NCBI GenBank assembly: GCA_014529385.2
Contig: CM043958.1
Span: 124,905,817 to 124,969,816 of the forward strand
Source of the DNA: Adiantum capillus-veneris
Lineage: Eukaryota > Streptophyta > Polypodiopsida > Polypodiales > Pteridaceae
Length of the DNA: 64,000 bases
Reading direction: 5' to 3'
This document shows positions 24,251 to 35,109 of the stretch, piece by piece. Made by a program: the position numbers and the translations under genes. Every line of letters begins with the position of its first letter. Within the stretch, counting starts at the first letter, position 1. Under the pieces are notes generated by a model. It made no database searches, was not told the DNA's origin, and saw only the letters and a program-made list of their open reading frames with translations.

Positions 24251-24449
24251 ATGCGGATCTCCATAGACTGCGATGCCTGCATGAAGCGGGTGAAGACAGC
24301 CCTCAATGGAATATAGGGTATTGCTGCCTTCACTCATGGTGGGCTCCGTCGATCCAAAAGTACTGGTGAAATGTCTTCAGAAGATAGGGAAGAAGGTGGA
24401 TCTTCAGGGCGGCAAGAGTCACTACATCCCCGACACAATGACCATCTAG
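24251..24449 (+). pseudogene. Captured HMA-domain (copper-chaperone/HIPP-like) fragment
   Basis: The frame from ATG 24251 reads MRISIDCDACMKRVKTALNG then a stop (24314). After a frame change, the sequence from about 24336 reads VGSVDPKVLVKCLQKIGKKV and ends HYIPDTMTI-stop (24447-24449). This is the two halves of a heavy-metal-associated domain: the CxxC metal site (Cys codons 24269 and 24278), the KRVKTAL helix, the GSVDP turn and the KIGKK helix. The middle beta strand is missing. Such domains carry Cu or other metals in chaperones and HIPP proteins. It is flanked by direct repeats of a GTTAAATTAGATTTA-rich sequence (about 24164-24245 and 24465-24545). It lies in the 5' arm of the CACTA element, so it is best read as host gene sequence captured by the transposon. 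Confidence 0.75.
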
Positions 24450-24833
24450 ACAACCTCTAGTCATTAGACTTACGTTAAATTAGATTTAGCTTTATTTTTA
24501 GTTAGATTTACGTTTATTTAGATTTACACTTATTTACGTTAGATCGAGTCCACGCAAGAATTACTTACGGTTTAGGGTTTAGAGTTAGACGAACAGTGAA
24601 AAGATCTACTGTGAAAAGATGTTAAGATGAAGTGAAGTGCTACAGCTAGAGAAGAGGCAAAGGGATTTTGTCCACTACATGCAGTATCATGTAGACGTGG
24701 GTGTCTAGATTTCTTGTACCCACAAATATAGGTATTGACCAATAAAGACGAGATTATAACCCGGTGGTTCTGATCTCCGTGCACCTCTAGACCGAGGTGT
24801 GCGGGGATTGGACATGACTAGAGAATGTGAGGT

Positions 24834-24835
<2 letters not shown>

Positions 24836-24903
<68 letters not shown>
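24836..24903. repeat. (GA)n microsatellite
   Basis: About 34 GA units, 65 bp in front of the transposase start codon. Confidence 0.95.
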
Positions 24904-24907
<4 letters not shown>

Positions 24908-24969
24908 GACGAAGAATGCCAATAGAATATTAAATTTGTTGTCCAGGTTATAAGTTTTTTATCCTCATT

Positions 24970-27900
24970 ATGAGTAGCGACGAGGATGTGGGACCGTCCA
25001 ACCGAAACACCTATCTCTCAACGAGGGTCTTATGTCCTTGTAATCAATGCAAGCATGCTGTGCGACGGACAAGACGTGTTTCTTTGCAGCACGTTCGCGA
25101 ATTTGGCGAGTTCGATCCATCTATTATAGATCGAGTCGTTGCCAATTATAACTCGTCGGACTCTGACGCTGGCCAACAAGCAGCAATCTTGCAACCCAAT
25201 AGACGTATTCGCAGGCGCTTTGGTCAAGCAGCATATGTGAGGCCACAAGATGTAGCCTCTGACAGCTCGGGGGATGATCATGCAGAGCACATTCCCAACG
25301 AGGCAATGTTTGAGCCCGAGATTGATGAAATGATCGAGACGATCATGGATTCAGAAAGGCTTATCTATGATGATATGAAAAGTGAAGCCGATACATCATT
25401 GTATAATGGAGCACGTATGTCTAGATTGAAAGCACTCCTGGTTCTTCTCAACATGCAGGCAAAGTTTGGATGGAGTGACACTAGCGTCACAGCGCTTTTC
25501 AGGTGATCTATTACAATTAGTTTACTTTAATAGAACTCTAAATGTATAATGATCTGATAGATTTTTACACGACTGTATCATATTTTTATGTTGTGTAGAT
25601 TGCTGAAAGAGCACATTCTACCAGCTGACAATGTGATGCCAGATTCCCGAGATGAAGCAAGAAAGATTTTGCGAAACTTGGGGATGGATTACAATTCTAT
25701 CCACGCTTGTCCTAATGACTGCATTCTTTTCAGAGGGGAATACACAGACATGGAGAAGTGTCCGAAATGTGAGTCCGAAAGATATCGAGTAGATCTCCAC
25801 GGGACAAAAATTCCACAAAAGGTTTTGCGACATTTTCCTTTGCTTCCTTGCATCAAGCATTTCTTCGAATGTAAGTCCATGGCCGCCCTAGCATCATGGC
25901 ATGAGGAGAATAAATCTTCGGATGGTGTGCTACGAATTTCTGCAGATTGCGCAGCTTGGAAACATATAGATGGAACATGGTCGGATTTTTCCAGGGAAGC
26001 TCGAAATTTGCGCTTAGGCCTGGCTATGGATGGCGTAAATCCATTTGGTCAAAGATCAACATCTTACAGTGTATGGCCCGTTGTCATCGTCAACTACAAC
26101 ATTCCCCCGTGGTTGACTACGAAGAAGGGGCACCTATGGCTAAGCTTGATTGTGCCAGGGCGATATAAAGTGGGGAATATGGATGTGTATCTTCGTCCAC
26201 TATTGGAAGAGCTACAACAATTGTGGATTGGCATAGAGGTGGTGGATATGAGCCGACACACAGGACGACGGAATGCTTTGATCAGAGTATTCTAATGTGG
26301 ACCATGCATGACTATCCCGGGCTAACAGAATGCTCAGGTGATCTATTGACACTCCTCTCTCAGACACTGTAAATCTTGTTTTTCCCCATAGTTGATCTAT
26401 TATCATGTGTATACATGCAGGGCTTCAAACAAGCGGATACAGAGCATGTGTCACATGTGGACCTAGACTGAATGCACGTAGGGCACCCTCACTGAAGAAG
26501 CAAATCTACGAAGGTCATCAAGCGTATCTTCCGGAGAATCATGTGTTACGCGACGGCTTTTTGGGAAGAGAGCCACCAAGGATGTCTGCACAAGCATGGT
26601 TAGAGCAGAAGGAGATGTGCGATGACGGATTGCCTCCAGGGATGAAGAGACTATCTCTATGGTACGAGTTACCATACTGGCCCCGACTCGTGATCAATCA
26701 CTTGCTCGATCCAATGCACATATTCAAGAATGTGGGTAATCTACTATGGGACCATTTGACCGGCAAGAAAGATACTTTGGGAGCCAGAGTTGACCTTAGA
26801 AATGTGGATCGTATGGAGCAATATTGGCCGCAAACAGCGTCTGATGGATCGATAAAACTTCCTAAAGCACCATGGATTTTCACAGGAGCCCAAGAACGCA
26901 AAGTAAAAGAGGCCATTCGATCTTTGCGGACCCCCACTGGCGTAATGCACTCGCTCCGAACGTGTTTTACTAAAGAAGGAAAGCTTACCGGTTTGAAGTC
27001 ACACGATTGGCATAAAATGTGTCAGGTACGTTCATAGTGGACTTTAATATCATTGCATAAAATGTGGACTTTAATATCATTGCTGCACATACTTTACAGT
27101 TTATTTTACCGGTTGCCATTGAGGGATGTTTGTCTCTCGACATCCGTAACACAATCTACAAACTTGCAAAGCTGGTGCAATGGATCTCACAAAAGGAGAT
27201 CGACGTAGACTCCATACCATTCGCCAAACTAAATGCTGCGGAGCTTGTGTGCATGTTTGAGAAACATTTTCCTACTACAATACTAACCATTCAGGTGCAT
27301 CTTCTTATTCACATAGTTGATGAGGTGGAAATAGCTGGCACAGTTCATTCCAGATGGATGTTCTTCTTAGAGCGTTTCATGAAAACGCTTAAGGGATATG
27401 TGCGTCAAAAGGCACGTCCGGAGGGTAGCATGGCAGAAGGTTGGTTGGTATCAGAGTCCCTAGTGTACATTGGAGAGTGGCTAGACGGATTTGATAAATC
27501 CCGGGACACGCTATGGCGAACCATAGATGATGAGCGCATATCTGGGATTGTCATGTGCAATCTCGGTGTTGAGAAGAAGATGACGGAAGATCTAGAGGCT
27601 AAAATCAACCGATTTTGCATGCTTCACAATCCAGTGATGCAAAAGTGGATTTCACAATATGAGGATGCAAAGCAAGAGCGACAAAGGGCACGAATCGAGT
27701 GGAGACGGGGAAGACGACCACCGATGCACTATCCAGCGGTTCTGGAGAGCCTACCAACCTTCATCAGCTTAAGATGGTTGCACAACCAATTGAAAAGCGC
27801 ACAACAATGCGGTGATGAAGTGACTGAAGAAGAGTGGGAGTACTCTCGGGGTTGCGCGACCAAGGTAAGTTTGCAATGTACGACTAGCAAGTGACTTTAT

Positions 27901-28697
27901 TTATAAACGTTTGAACGGCCACTCATAATCTTTGTTCGTTGTAGTATAAGTCATACACAGCAGCATGGTGTAAAGGTCGACATTTTAGGGTGGAACGAAT
28001 CGACAAAAAGCGTTTTACTCAAGATTGTGGAATCATGGCAAAATTTGAACAGTCTAGTCGACGACGTTCCTCTGATGCAGATCCCGTGGTGGCGGAACTC
28101 ACTTACTTCGGCACGCTGCAAGAGATTTTGAGGATCGATTACAGAGGATTTTTTGTCGACTTGTTCGACGTGCAATGGTTCAAGATAATCATGGAGGGTC
28201 GAAACGCTACTGTGCGTAGAGGAGAGTCTGGTTTTCTTGAGGTGGATTCTACTAAGAAATGGACTGACCTAAGAGACACTTTCGTACTACCCGAGCATTG
28301 TGAACAAGTAAGTATATAAATAGTTAACATCCCCCTTTTACAAGTTATGTGCTTGAAAGCTCTCATGTAAGTTATGTGGCTCTGGCAGGTAGTATTTCAT
28401 CCTACAAAGTCTACAGCAAACTGGTGGTACGTCATAGAGGTAGCCCCTCGTAGTGCAAGGACGTATGAAGGCTACCATGTGCCAATCACAACGACATCAA
28501 TGGAGGAGATCAGAGAAGATGCTCAATCAGAAGCCGCTGCGGTGGTGCCAGACGAGCATCAAGATGCTACTACTCTATATGGGGTGCATGCAGAGGAGCT
28601 ACAAAATGAAACAGAGGATATGTGTTTAAACGGAGAGCTCTATATAGATATAGGAAGTTATGCTGAGTTATGCGAGGATGAGAGAGAGATCTCTTAA
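24970..28697 (+). CDS. CACTA Tnp2 transposase, six exons, one frameshift
   Basis: Exons by GT-AG boundaries and reading phase: 24970-25502, 25599-26337, 26421-27025, 27100-27864, 27945-28307, 28389-28697. The N-terminus holds a transposase-associated zinc motif (CPCNQCK). Exons 2-3 are the Tnp2 catalytic region (PF02992 type) with CPNDCILFRGEY, LAMDGVNPFG, ILMWTMHDYPG, CVTCGPR and LDPMHIFKNVG. Exon 4 is DUF4218-like (LPVAIEGCL, LERFMKTLKGYV). Exons 5-6 are DUF4216-like (DLFDVQWFKI, VVFHPTKS, WWYVIEVAPR). The protein cuts and joins the element ends in the nucleus. Exon 2 changes frame by one base between about 26240 and 26290; read literally it stops at 26293. Intron 3 carries a 20-bp direct duplication. 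Otherwise all six exons join in phase, so decay is recent and slight. Confidence 0.9.
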
Positions 28698-28969
28698 AGC
28701 CACAAATATTGTATTTGAACAATTTTGCTCCGTGCTGTAAAAGCTCTAGCTCTCTAAGTAGCTTCCATGGTGTGTAACGCTCTTTTCTACTCGCGCTCAC
28801 ATCTTTTGATTGAAAATTCTGAGTTTTCGACTTGCCTCTTCTATCACTCGATTCATTGCGTCATTGTATTTATATGCGTCATTACGTCATTGTATTTAAT
28901 GGTCTTTGCGTCATTGTCTACTCTATTCATTCAATATTAAGTTTAAATATTCGTGTGTTTAATGCAGGT

Positions 28970-30283
28970 ATGGATGATGAGGAGTTTCTTTCTTCTTTGT
29001 CACCGCAGCAGAGACAGTGGTACGTGGAGCGTCATCGCTCTGGCGCATCATCGCGCGTTCCTACACCATCCGCATCTCCCTCTCTTTCGGAGCATTCGGC
29101 GCGCTCTGAAGCTTCGGCGTCGACAAGACGAGCGTCACACTCGTCTAGACACCGGCGCTCTAGTGGTGGCGGTGGCGGTTGTTGTGGGGATTCCGCCACC
29201 GATGCCTCCACACCGCCTCGTGTTCGACGAGGCTCTTTACCCTCCCCTTCTTTGCCCGCCCCCACACCAGCCACAGCATCGCCGTCTACGCCAGGTTTTG
29301 CACGGCTGACTGTTCCTAGAAGCTACACACCTCTACCTACTCTGCCAGGAGCCACCCCACTCGACACTCCTCGCTTCGGCGCCCAGACGCCGATGGAGAC
29401 ACCTGACGTCCGTACCCCCATCGACACGCCGCTAGAGACCCCTGCCGGGACACCCAGGTTCACGCGTCACCGGCCAGAGGGCTTGCCTTACTCCGTCGAC
29501 ATCAGCGGCGGCATCATCATGGATGATGACGGCAAGAAGGTGATCTCACGCATGCGTGGTCTTTGCTCTCAGCTGTTTAGACACTATATACTAAACAAAT
29601 GGAGTGAAGTACCAAGTGATTTAAAAAACAGAGTCATCAGCATACTTCATGATGAGTTTCCCGTTCCAACACGGGATCAGCGCTTCAATGAAGACCTGAT
29701 GAAGATTCGAATGCGCGAATACTGCAAACACAAGCGTTCCGAAGTGCAAAAAGCAATCAAGAATGGGTGGAATAGGCCAGATTGGCTGGCCAAAGAAGAT
29801 TGGAAGAATGCGAAGAAAGCAGCGCGCGAGAATCCCGACAAGTGGAAGCAACAAAAGGATGCAGCCAGAGCGCGAGTAGAGGCAGGGAGCTCGCACCACT
29901 TGGGGAGCGGTGGATGAGCATCATTTGAGGCCGATTTTGTAAGTCTTTTCACATTGCTCTTTATGCATGTTCGATAGTTTAGGGTTTATGAGTTTTTTAG
30001 TTCTAACATAATGAAATCTTTGTATGTTTTGACAGTGGTCGATGACAGGACGTGATCCCACACCGTACGAGCGCGAGTACGCAGGCAGGAAGGGCTTAAA
30101 CGCCCTGATGGACATTCTCAGTTCTCACGGCGGCATGGTTAGTATTAGGGTTTACTCTTTTTTATTTTTTGTATTGTTTTATAAATGTCGTTATATGTTT
30201 ATATTTACTGAAAACTGTCTTATTGTCTTTTTTTGCAGAATCCGACAGATACGCCGCTTGGACGCGATGAGACGTCTGATTAG
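28970..30283 (+). CDS. En/Spm-type second transposon protein (TnpA/Transposase_24-like)
   Basis: Starts MDDEEFLSSLSPQQRQWY at 28970, just behind an acceptor-like TGCAG, so the first intron probably lies in the 5' leader. The first 170 residues are rich in Ser, Pro, Thr and Gly, with repeated PTPxxTP phrases. The C-terminal half has WSEVPSDLKNRVISILHDEF and a basic region of KKAARENPDKWKQQKDAAR. This is the layout of plant transposase Ptta/En/Spm proteins (PF03004) that bind subterminal repeats. Exons in phase: 28970-29938, 30036-30137, 30239-30283. An in-frame TGA at 29915-29917 lies 21 bases before the first donor: either the protein ends there (315 residues) or it is a nonsense mutation in a ~371-residue protein. 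Confidence 0.75.
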
Positions 30284-30639
30284 ACGACGTCAGTTTAGCC
30301 GTACCTAGATAACATTAGTTTAGGGTTTCTCATAGCTTATGTATCATGAGACGGATTTTATACGTCTTTTTGAACCATGTATATTATTACATTTGTCACC
30401 GCAATTCCTTTTGCCAATCAATTCTTTATGCCTATGATGTTGTACAATTGTCATTATTACATTTGCCAATCAATTCAGTTTGTCTATGATGTGTACAATT
30501 GTCAATTTTGCAAACAATGCGTCTTGTGGGTGACTATTTTGGGTCTATTATTTACCTTTGCACTTTTTTTAAAAAGTGAATCAAGTACAATATGGTTGAT
30601 GGGTGGCAGGGCATTCAATGCCCTGCCACCAAAAAAATA

Positions 30640-30847
30640 TTCTCTCAGGCGTCGCTATAAGCGTCGCTATTTATGGCTCTGTAGCGTCGCTATGAGCGTC
30701 GCTATATAGCGACGCCTATAGCGACGCAGATAGCGACGCTCTGGTAGCGACGCTTTTAGTGACGGTTATAGCGACGCCGGGGGTTATAAAAACCCAATGT
30801 ATTTCCGTCGCTAAGAGCGTCACAAGAGCACACAACCTCTTGTAGTG
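30640..30847. repeat. CACTA 3' subterminal array and terminal inverted repeat
   Basis: About twelve GCGTCGCT/AGCGACGC copies from 30648 to 30822, then CACAACCTCTTGTAGTG ending at 30847. Denser than the 5' array. Confidence 0.9.
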
Positions 30848-32450
30848 GATGCTATCCTAGGGGCGCCATGATTTGATTGCATGGTTGCCAACATGAAGCT
30901 CCTTGAAAGGAGAATCTACTTCACCTACACGGGAAAGAACATGTATCTAGATGCTAATGAGTCTGGTCGTACTATACCACTTGTAAATTCACCAGCTTTT
31001 GATAAGTCATTGAGAAGCTCAATTTCTATGCGTACATGATTTTTGTGAAAGAATCCACTAATGATGCTAATGGTTTATCAAATGAAAATAGTACGAATCA
31101 AGAAGAGCTAGACTTGTCTACTTTCTAAATGGATTCCAAGATGTTTTCATTGATGATATCCCTATGGACTTACCTCCAAAATGAGGGGATGATGACCATC
31201 AAATTGAGCTCCTACTAGGAAGCTCACCGCCTAACAAGACTCCTTATCGAGTTTCCCAAGCTCAACAAGAGGAGATCATGAGGCAAGTACAATAATTGGT
31301 AGACAAAGGGATGGTGAGGCCTATATCCTCTTCCTTTTGTTCTCCTGTCGTTTTAGTGCAAAAGAAAGCTGGTACATATCGTACATGTATGGACTATCGA
31401 GCACTAAACCATATCACTATCAAAAACAAATTTCTTATGCCTTGGATATAAGATCTGTTTGATAAGATATAAGGATCTACCTACTTCAGTAGGATTGACC
31501 TAAAAAGTGGCAATCATCCAATAAGGATAGTGCATGAAGATATCCTAAAGACAGTGTTTCGTACAACGTTTGGTCTTTATGAATATCTAGTCATGCCTTT
31601 TGGCTTGACCAATGCACCAACCACACTCAATCATTTGATGGAGAAAATATTTAGACCCTACTGCAAGTCCACTGGAGTGTTCTTTAATGATATCATCATC
31701 TACTCCAAGTCCTTGGAGGAACACAAGCACCATCTCCAAGTGATTTTTCAAGCATAGAGGGAGAACAAGCTTTTTCTCAACCAAAAGAAAAGTGAATTTT
31801 TCCTTCAAGAGATTCAATACTTAGGTCATATTATCTCTCAAGATGGTATCTGTATGGATCCATCAAAGTTACAGGTAATAAAAGCATGGCCTAGTTCAAG
31901 CAATCTACATGAACTAAGAATCTTTTTTGGTATGTGTGCATACTATAGACGCTTCATAGCAAAATTTTCTCAAATAGCAGGACCATTACTTTAAGTGTTC
32001 ATGGACTGCTTAGGAGCAAAAAGCTTTTGACAAGCTCAAAGAGAAGCTTACCTCTCAACTAGTCCTCATGCTTCCGGGTCTATCAAAGCCATTTGAGGTC
32101 CAATGTGATGCTTGTGGTGATTGCCTTGGAGAAGTCTTGCTTCGAGAAGAGCATGCCATAGCATATGAAAGCCGAAGGCTCAATACAGATGAACAAGTCT
32201 TTGGAATTTAGGAGAAAGAGATTTTAGTTGTTCTACATGCCCTAGACACATGAAAGCACTATTTATTGGGAACTCCATTCATTTTACGAACATACCACCA
32301 AAGTCTCAAGTACTTCATGATGCAAACCAAGCTTTCCAACAAACACATGAGGTGGGAATGTTTTCTTTCGCAATTTTATTTTTATATTGTTCAAATTTCT
32401 GGTAAGCACAATCAAGTGGCCGATACACTTTCATGACAACCAAAAGTGAC
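30848..32450 (+). pseudogene. Pol of element A: protease end, RT and RNase H
   Basis: Continues the protease after the CACTA insertion (DAILGAP at 30848, KLLERRIYFTY). From about 31190 the RT follows: SSPPNKTPYRVSQAQ, RTCMDYRALN (about 31380-31410), then the open stretch 31530-31757 with VMPFGLTNAPTTLNHLMEKI and [15 protein letters not shown]. The catalytic FxDD is FFND, so the polymerase is dead even apart from stops at many places. The tether DPSKLQVIKAWP and RNase H pieces (FEVQCDACGD, NQVADTLS near 32420) follow. Same family as the minus-strand pol at 7911-10137. Integrase is absent. Confidence 0.9.
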
Positions 32451-32966
32451 TGTGGTGTGAGGAAGTTCCTTGCAAAATACTAGGAGGGAAAAGTAAAGGT
32501 CTTAGAACAAGTACAAACTAGTAAGTAGAATCACAATAATGAAAAGGATTTGAGTTTGTGAGATGAGGTTACCAAGCCAAAAATACAATCAAATAAGAAA
32601 AGCTATTTCACTTTGTTTAAACCAAATCGTCCATTTCAAAATATTTCCATAACATAAATTTCATCAAGGTAAACATCGTTAAGATCTCATAATATAAACC
32701 AAATCAATAAAGTATATCACTTTTTAAAGAAGAGATGTGTGAAGGAGAGTGCCCTTCCATCATCTCCAGATTGTGTGGAACAAAGAGGCACCCACAAACT
32801 TTCAGACATCGTCAAGACAATATGACAATAGACCATTTCCATTCACTCTTTTTCTCATTTGGAAGAAAAAAGGATTATAATTGAAAAGATCCCCAAAAGA
32901 AACACACTGGCAACAAAGAAAAGCCTTCTTCCTCACATTCATGCTCTTTATTTCATGTAACAACAG
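32451..32966. other. Non-coding, unassigned
   Basis: AT-rich sequence after the RNase H end of element A. No domain was recognised on either strand, and there is no trace of the integrase expected here. Confidence 0.5.
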
Positions 32967-33715
32967 ATAGAGGAAGAGAAAGCAAGAGAGTTGGCTGAAA
33001 AGATTTACAATAAAAGATTTGGAGGATCAGCTAGGGTGGAGCAAGATGAGTTAAAGGATCTCAATTTGGGTACAGAAGAGGATCCCAAAATTGTCAAGGT
33101 CAGTATCCATATAGATGGGGATTTCTTGCATGAGTTGTTTCAATTGTTGAAGGAGTACAAAGATGTTTTTGCATGGGACTATTTTGAAGTGAAAGGTATA
33201 GATCCTAGCTTACATCATCATCACATTAATATAATGAAGGATGCAGTTTCGATTTTGCAACAAAGGCATAGAATGAGTCCAAACTTTGCAGAACAGGTAA
33301 AGCAGGAGATTGATAAGCTATCAGCTCTTGGGTTTATCAAATCAATTCATGAGGCTACATGGTTGTCACCAATCATTGTGGTGCCCAAGAAAAATGAAAA
33401 AATCAGAGTTTGTGTTGATTACAAAAAGTTGAATGCAACCACCATTACAGATCCTTTTCCAATGTCATTTTGTGATGCCATATTGGATGTTGTAGCAGGG
33501 AAAGAAATGTATAGATTTTTGGATGGTTTTTCAGGGTATAATCAGATTCAGGTGGATGAAGAGGATCAACTCAAAAAAACTTTTATAACATAGTGGGGTG
33601 CTTTTGCATCTACATTATGAATTTTGGACTAAAAAATGGACCACCATCATTCAATTTTATAGCATACAAGACATTTGAACTTTATTTGCAGGATTTCCTG
33701 AGAGTTTTTGTGGAA
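32967..33715 (+). pseudogene. Ty3/gypsy RT fragment, Tat-like
   Basis: An open frame to 33593 (counting from 32991) with KEYKDVFAWDYFEVKGID, SALGFIKSIHEATWLSP, IIVVPKKNEKIRVCVDYKKLN and FLDGFSGYNQI. These are RT motifs in the wording of Tat/Athila-type elements (compare 60100-60500, KDVFAWSYKDLKGID). After a TAG at 33591 and a frame change it continues NFGLKNGPPSF and ELYLQDFLRVFVE. It breaks off at about 33715, exactly where the catalytic F/YVDD should be. The element is different from A (different RT lineage), so this is another insertion or fragment in the pile behind the A RNase H. Confidence 0.85.
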
Positions 33716-33944
33716 AGGTGGAGACCTTACAGTGTTGCACCTGTTTCTCAGGACGGACGTATGTGTGTACAGTCCCTTATTCATTATATACATATGAATA
33801 AGAGGCACCTCACTCACTACTTCCAGAGGTTGCTCCACCCACTCTCTCATGCTTCTCCCCTTCCCCGCACGTATCACACCGCATCGTGCACGCACACATC
33901 CATGCACACGTGCACTCACAGAAAGGAATATTCTCCCTCTCCCA
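33716..33944. other. Unassigned segment
   Basis: A 230-bp C-rich stretch between the gypsy and LINE fragments. It is open in one frame but has no recognisable domain. Confidence 0.35.
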
Positions 33945-34560
33945 TAATGAGTGAAGCCAGGGTAAAAATTTTCAACTACTTTGAAAGGCCCTTTACTCTA
34001 GATGAGTGTTGGAAGACACTCAAAAAGCTGGGCAAAGAAAAGTTACCAGGATGGGATGGATTAAAACCGAGTTTTTCCAAGAGTTTTGGGAAGTTATGGG
34101 CCCGTCTTTTTTCCATTTGGTCAACAATGCCTTTACTAAAGGTATTCTTGAATTAAGTGTGAAGAAAGGAATAATAAAGCTCATCCCCAAGAAATTAGCA
34201 CGCTCTCAACTCAAGCACTCAAAACCTATCACAATGATGACAGTGGTGTACACGATGTTGGCTAAACTCATTGCTAAAAGAATGACCCTGGTGTTAGCAG
34301 ATTCTATCTCTCCCAAACGGGCATGGATTTATTAAAGGTAGATCAATATATGACAACATCCTGGAAGCCATTATTGGTATGTAATATGCCAAGTTCAAGA
34401 AACATGAATGTATCTTACTGCAAACTAGACTTAGGTAAGGTGTTTATGATAGGTTTACTTGGTAATTTGTGCAAGCAATGGGGTAAATGGGTGACTATTG
34501 CCAAACCAATAGCTCGGTGCACTGGGAATCTTGGACCTTGTCACCCATGATGTGGATTTA
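33945..34560 (+). pseudogene. LINE reverse transcriptase fragment
   Basis: Two overlapping frames (to 34156, and 34006-34335) give the standard order of plant LINE RT: RPFTLDECWKTLKKLGKEKLPGWDG, then FFQEFWEVMGPSFFHLVNNAF, GIIKLIPKK, KPITMMTVVYTMLAKLIAKR and, after a frame change at about 34320, HGFIKGRSIYDNIL. A one-base frameshift lies near 34020-34060. The downstream part (to 34560) is too changed to read the catalytic FADD. It is probably a different insertion from the LINE at 19080/47572, and lies on the other strand. Confidence 0.85.
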
Positions 34561-35109
34561 TGTGCTACTTTTTTTTTTGTGCCATTGCCATCTCAGAAGA
34601 GAACTAGGATTGTATGAAAATCGAAATGGTAATGGAAGCCCGCATGAGGTTGAAAGGTGGCTCATGGTCCAACCTCAGCATGCAATGCTATGGGCTGAAA
34701 TCTGCTGCATATCCAAAACGCTGGTTTTGGGGCGGGCTGATTTCTGCTGATCTTTGTCGTTGAAAATCTGCAGGTCTTAGGGCTGAAAACTGCACTTCTT
34801 GTAGGGATGAAACTGATGTTCTTTAGGGATGGAACTACAGGGTCTTGAGGGCTGAATCCAATGTTTCTTCACTGCTACTGAAAAACGCCAACCAGAAGGG
34901 AGGGCGATCTGGGCTCCAAAATGCTAGGGCTGCAATCTGGAAACGCTAGGTGCTGGGAACTTCTGCTATTGAAGATCTTGCATGGAAAATGCCAGGTACT
35001 TGGAAAAATTCTAGGAGGCTGTGCTTGGGGTGGAATCGCCTAGGTTGGGGAGTCTTTCTTGAGAAGTTGCCGGTTGAGCAGTGGAGCTCCTTCAATACTA
35101 GCTAGTGCT
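34561..35109. other. Non-coding segment with GGGCTGAAA phrases
   Basis: Loose repetition of GGCTGAAATCTGC / GGGCTGAAAACTGC / GGGATGAAACTG over 34690-34860. No gene recognised. Confidence 0.4.

Larger units (their letters stand above)
23176..30847 (+). mobile_element. CACTA (En/Spm) DNA transposon, 7.67 kb, nearly complete
   Basis: Begins CACTACAAGAGG (23176) and ends with its inverse CCTCTTGTAGTG (30836-30847). It is flanked by GAT at 23173-23175 and 30848-30850, the 3-bp target duplication typical of CACTA. Both ends carry clustered GCGACGCT/AGCGTCGC motifs, the likely transposase binding sites. It encodes a Tnp2-type transposase (24970-28697) and a second En/Spm-associated protein (28970-30283). 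It also carries microsatellites, SINE-like motifs and a captured HMA-domain fragment near the 5' end. It is inserted in the protease of gypsy element A, and the host frame continues cleanly on both sides, so the insertion is younger than that element. Confidence 0.95.

Noticed and set aside
28832-28969. Upstream ATG (28832) as the start of the second CACTA gene
   Set aside because: The extra 46 residues are hydrophobic and low in similarity to the rest, and a good acceptor (TGCAG) sits directly before MDDEEF at 28970.
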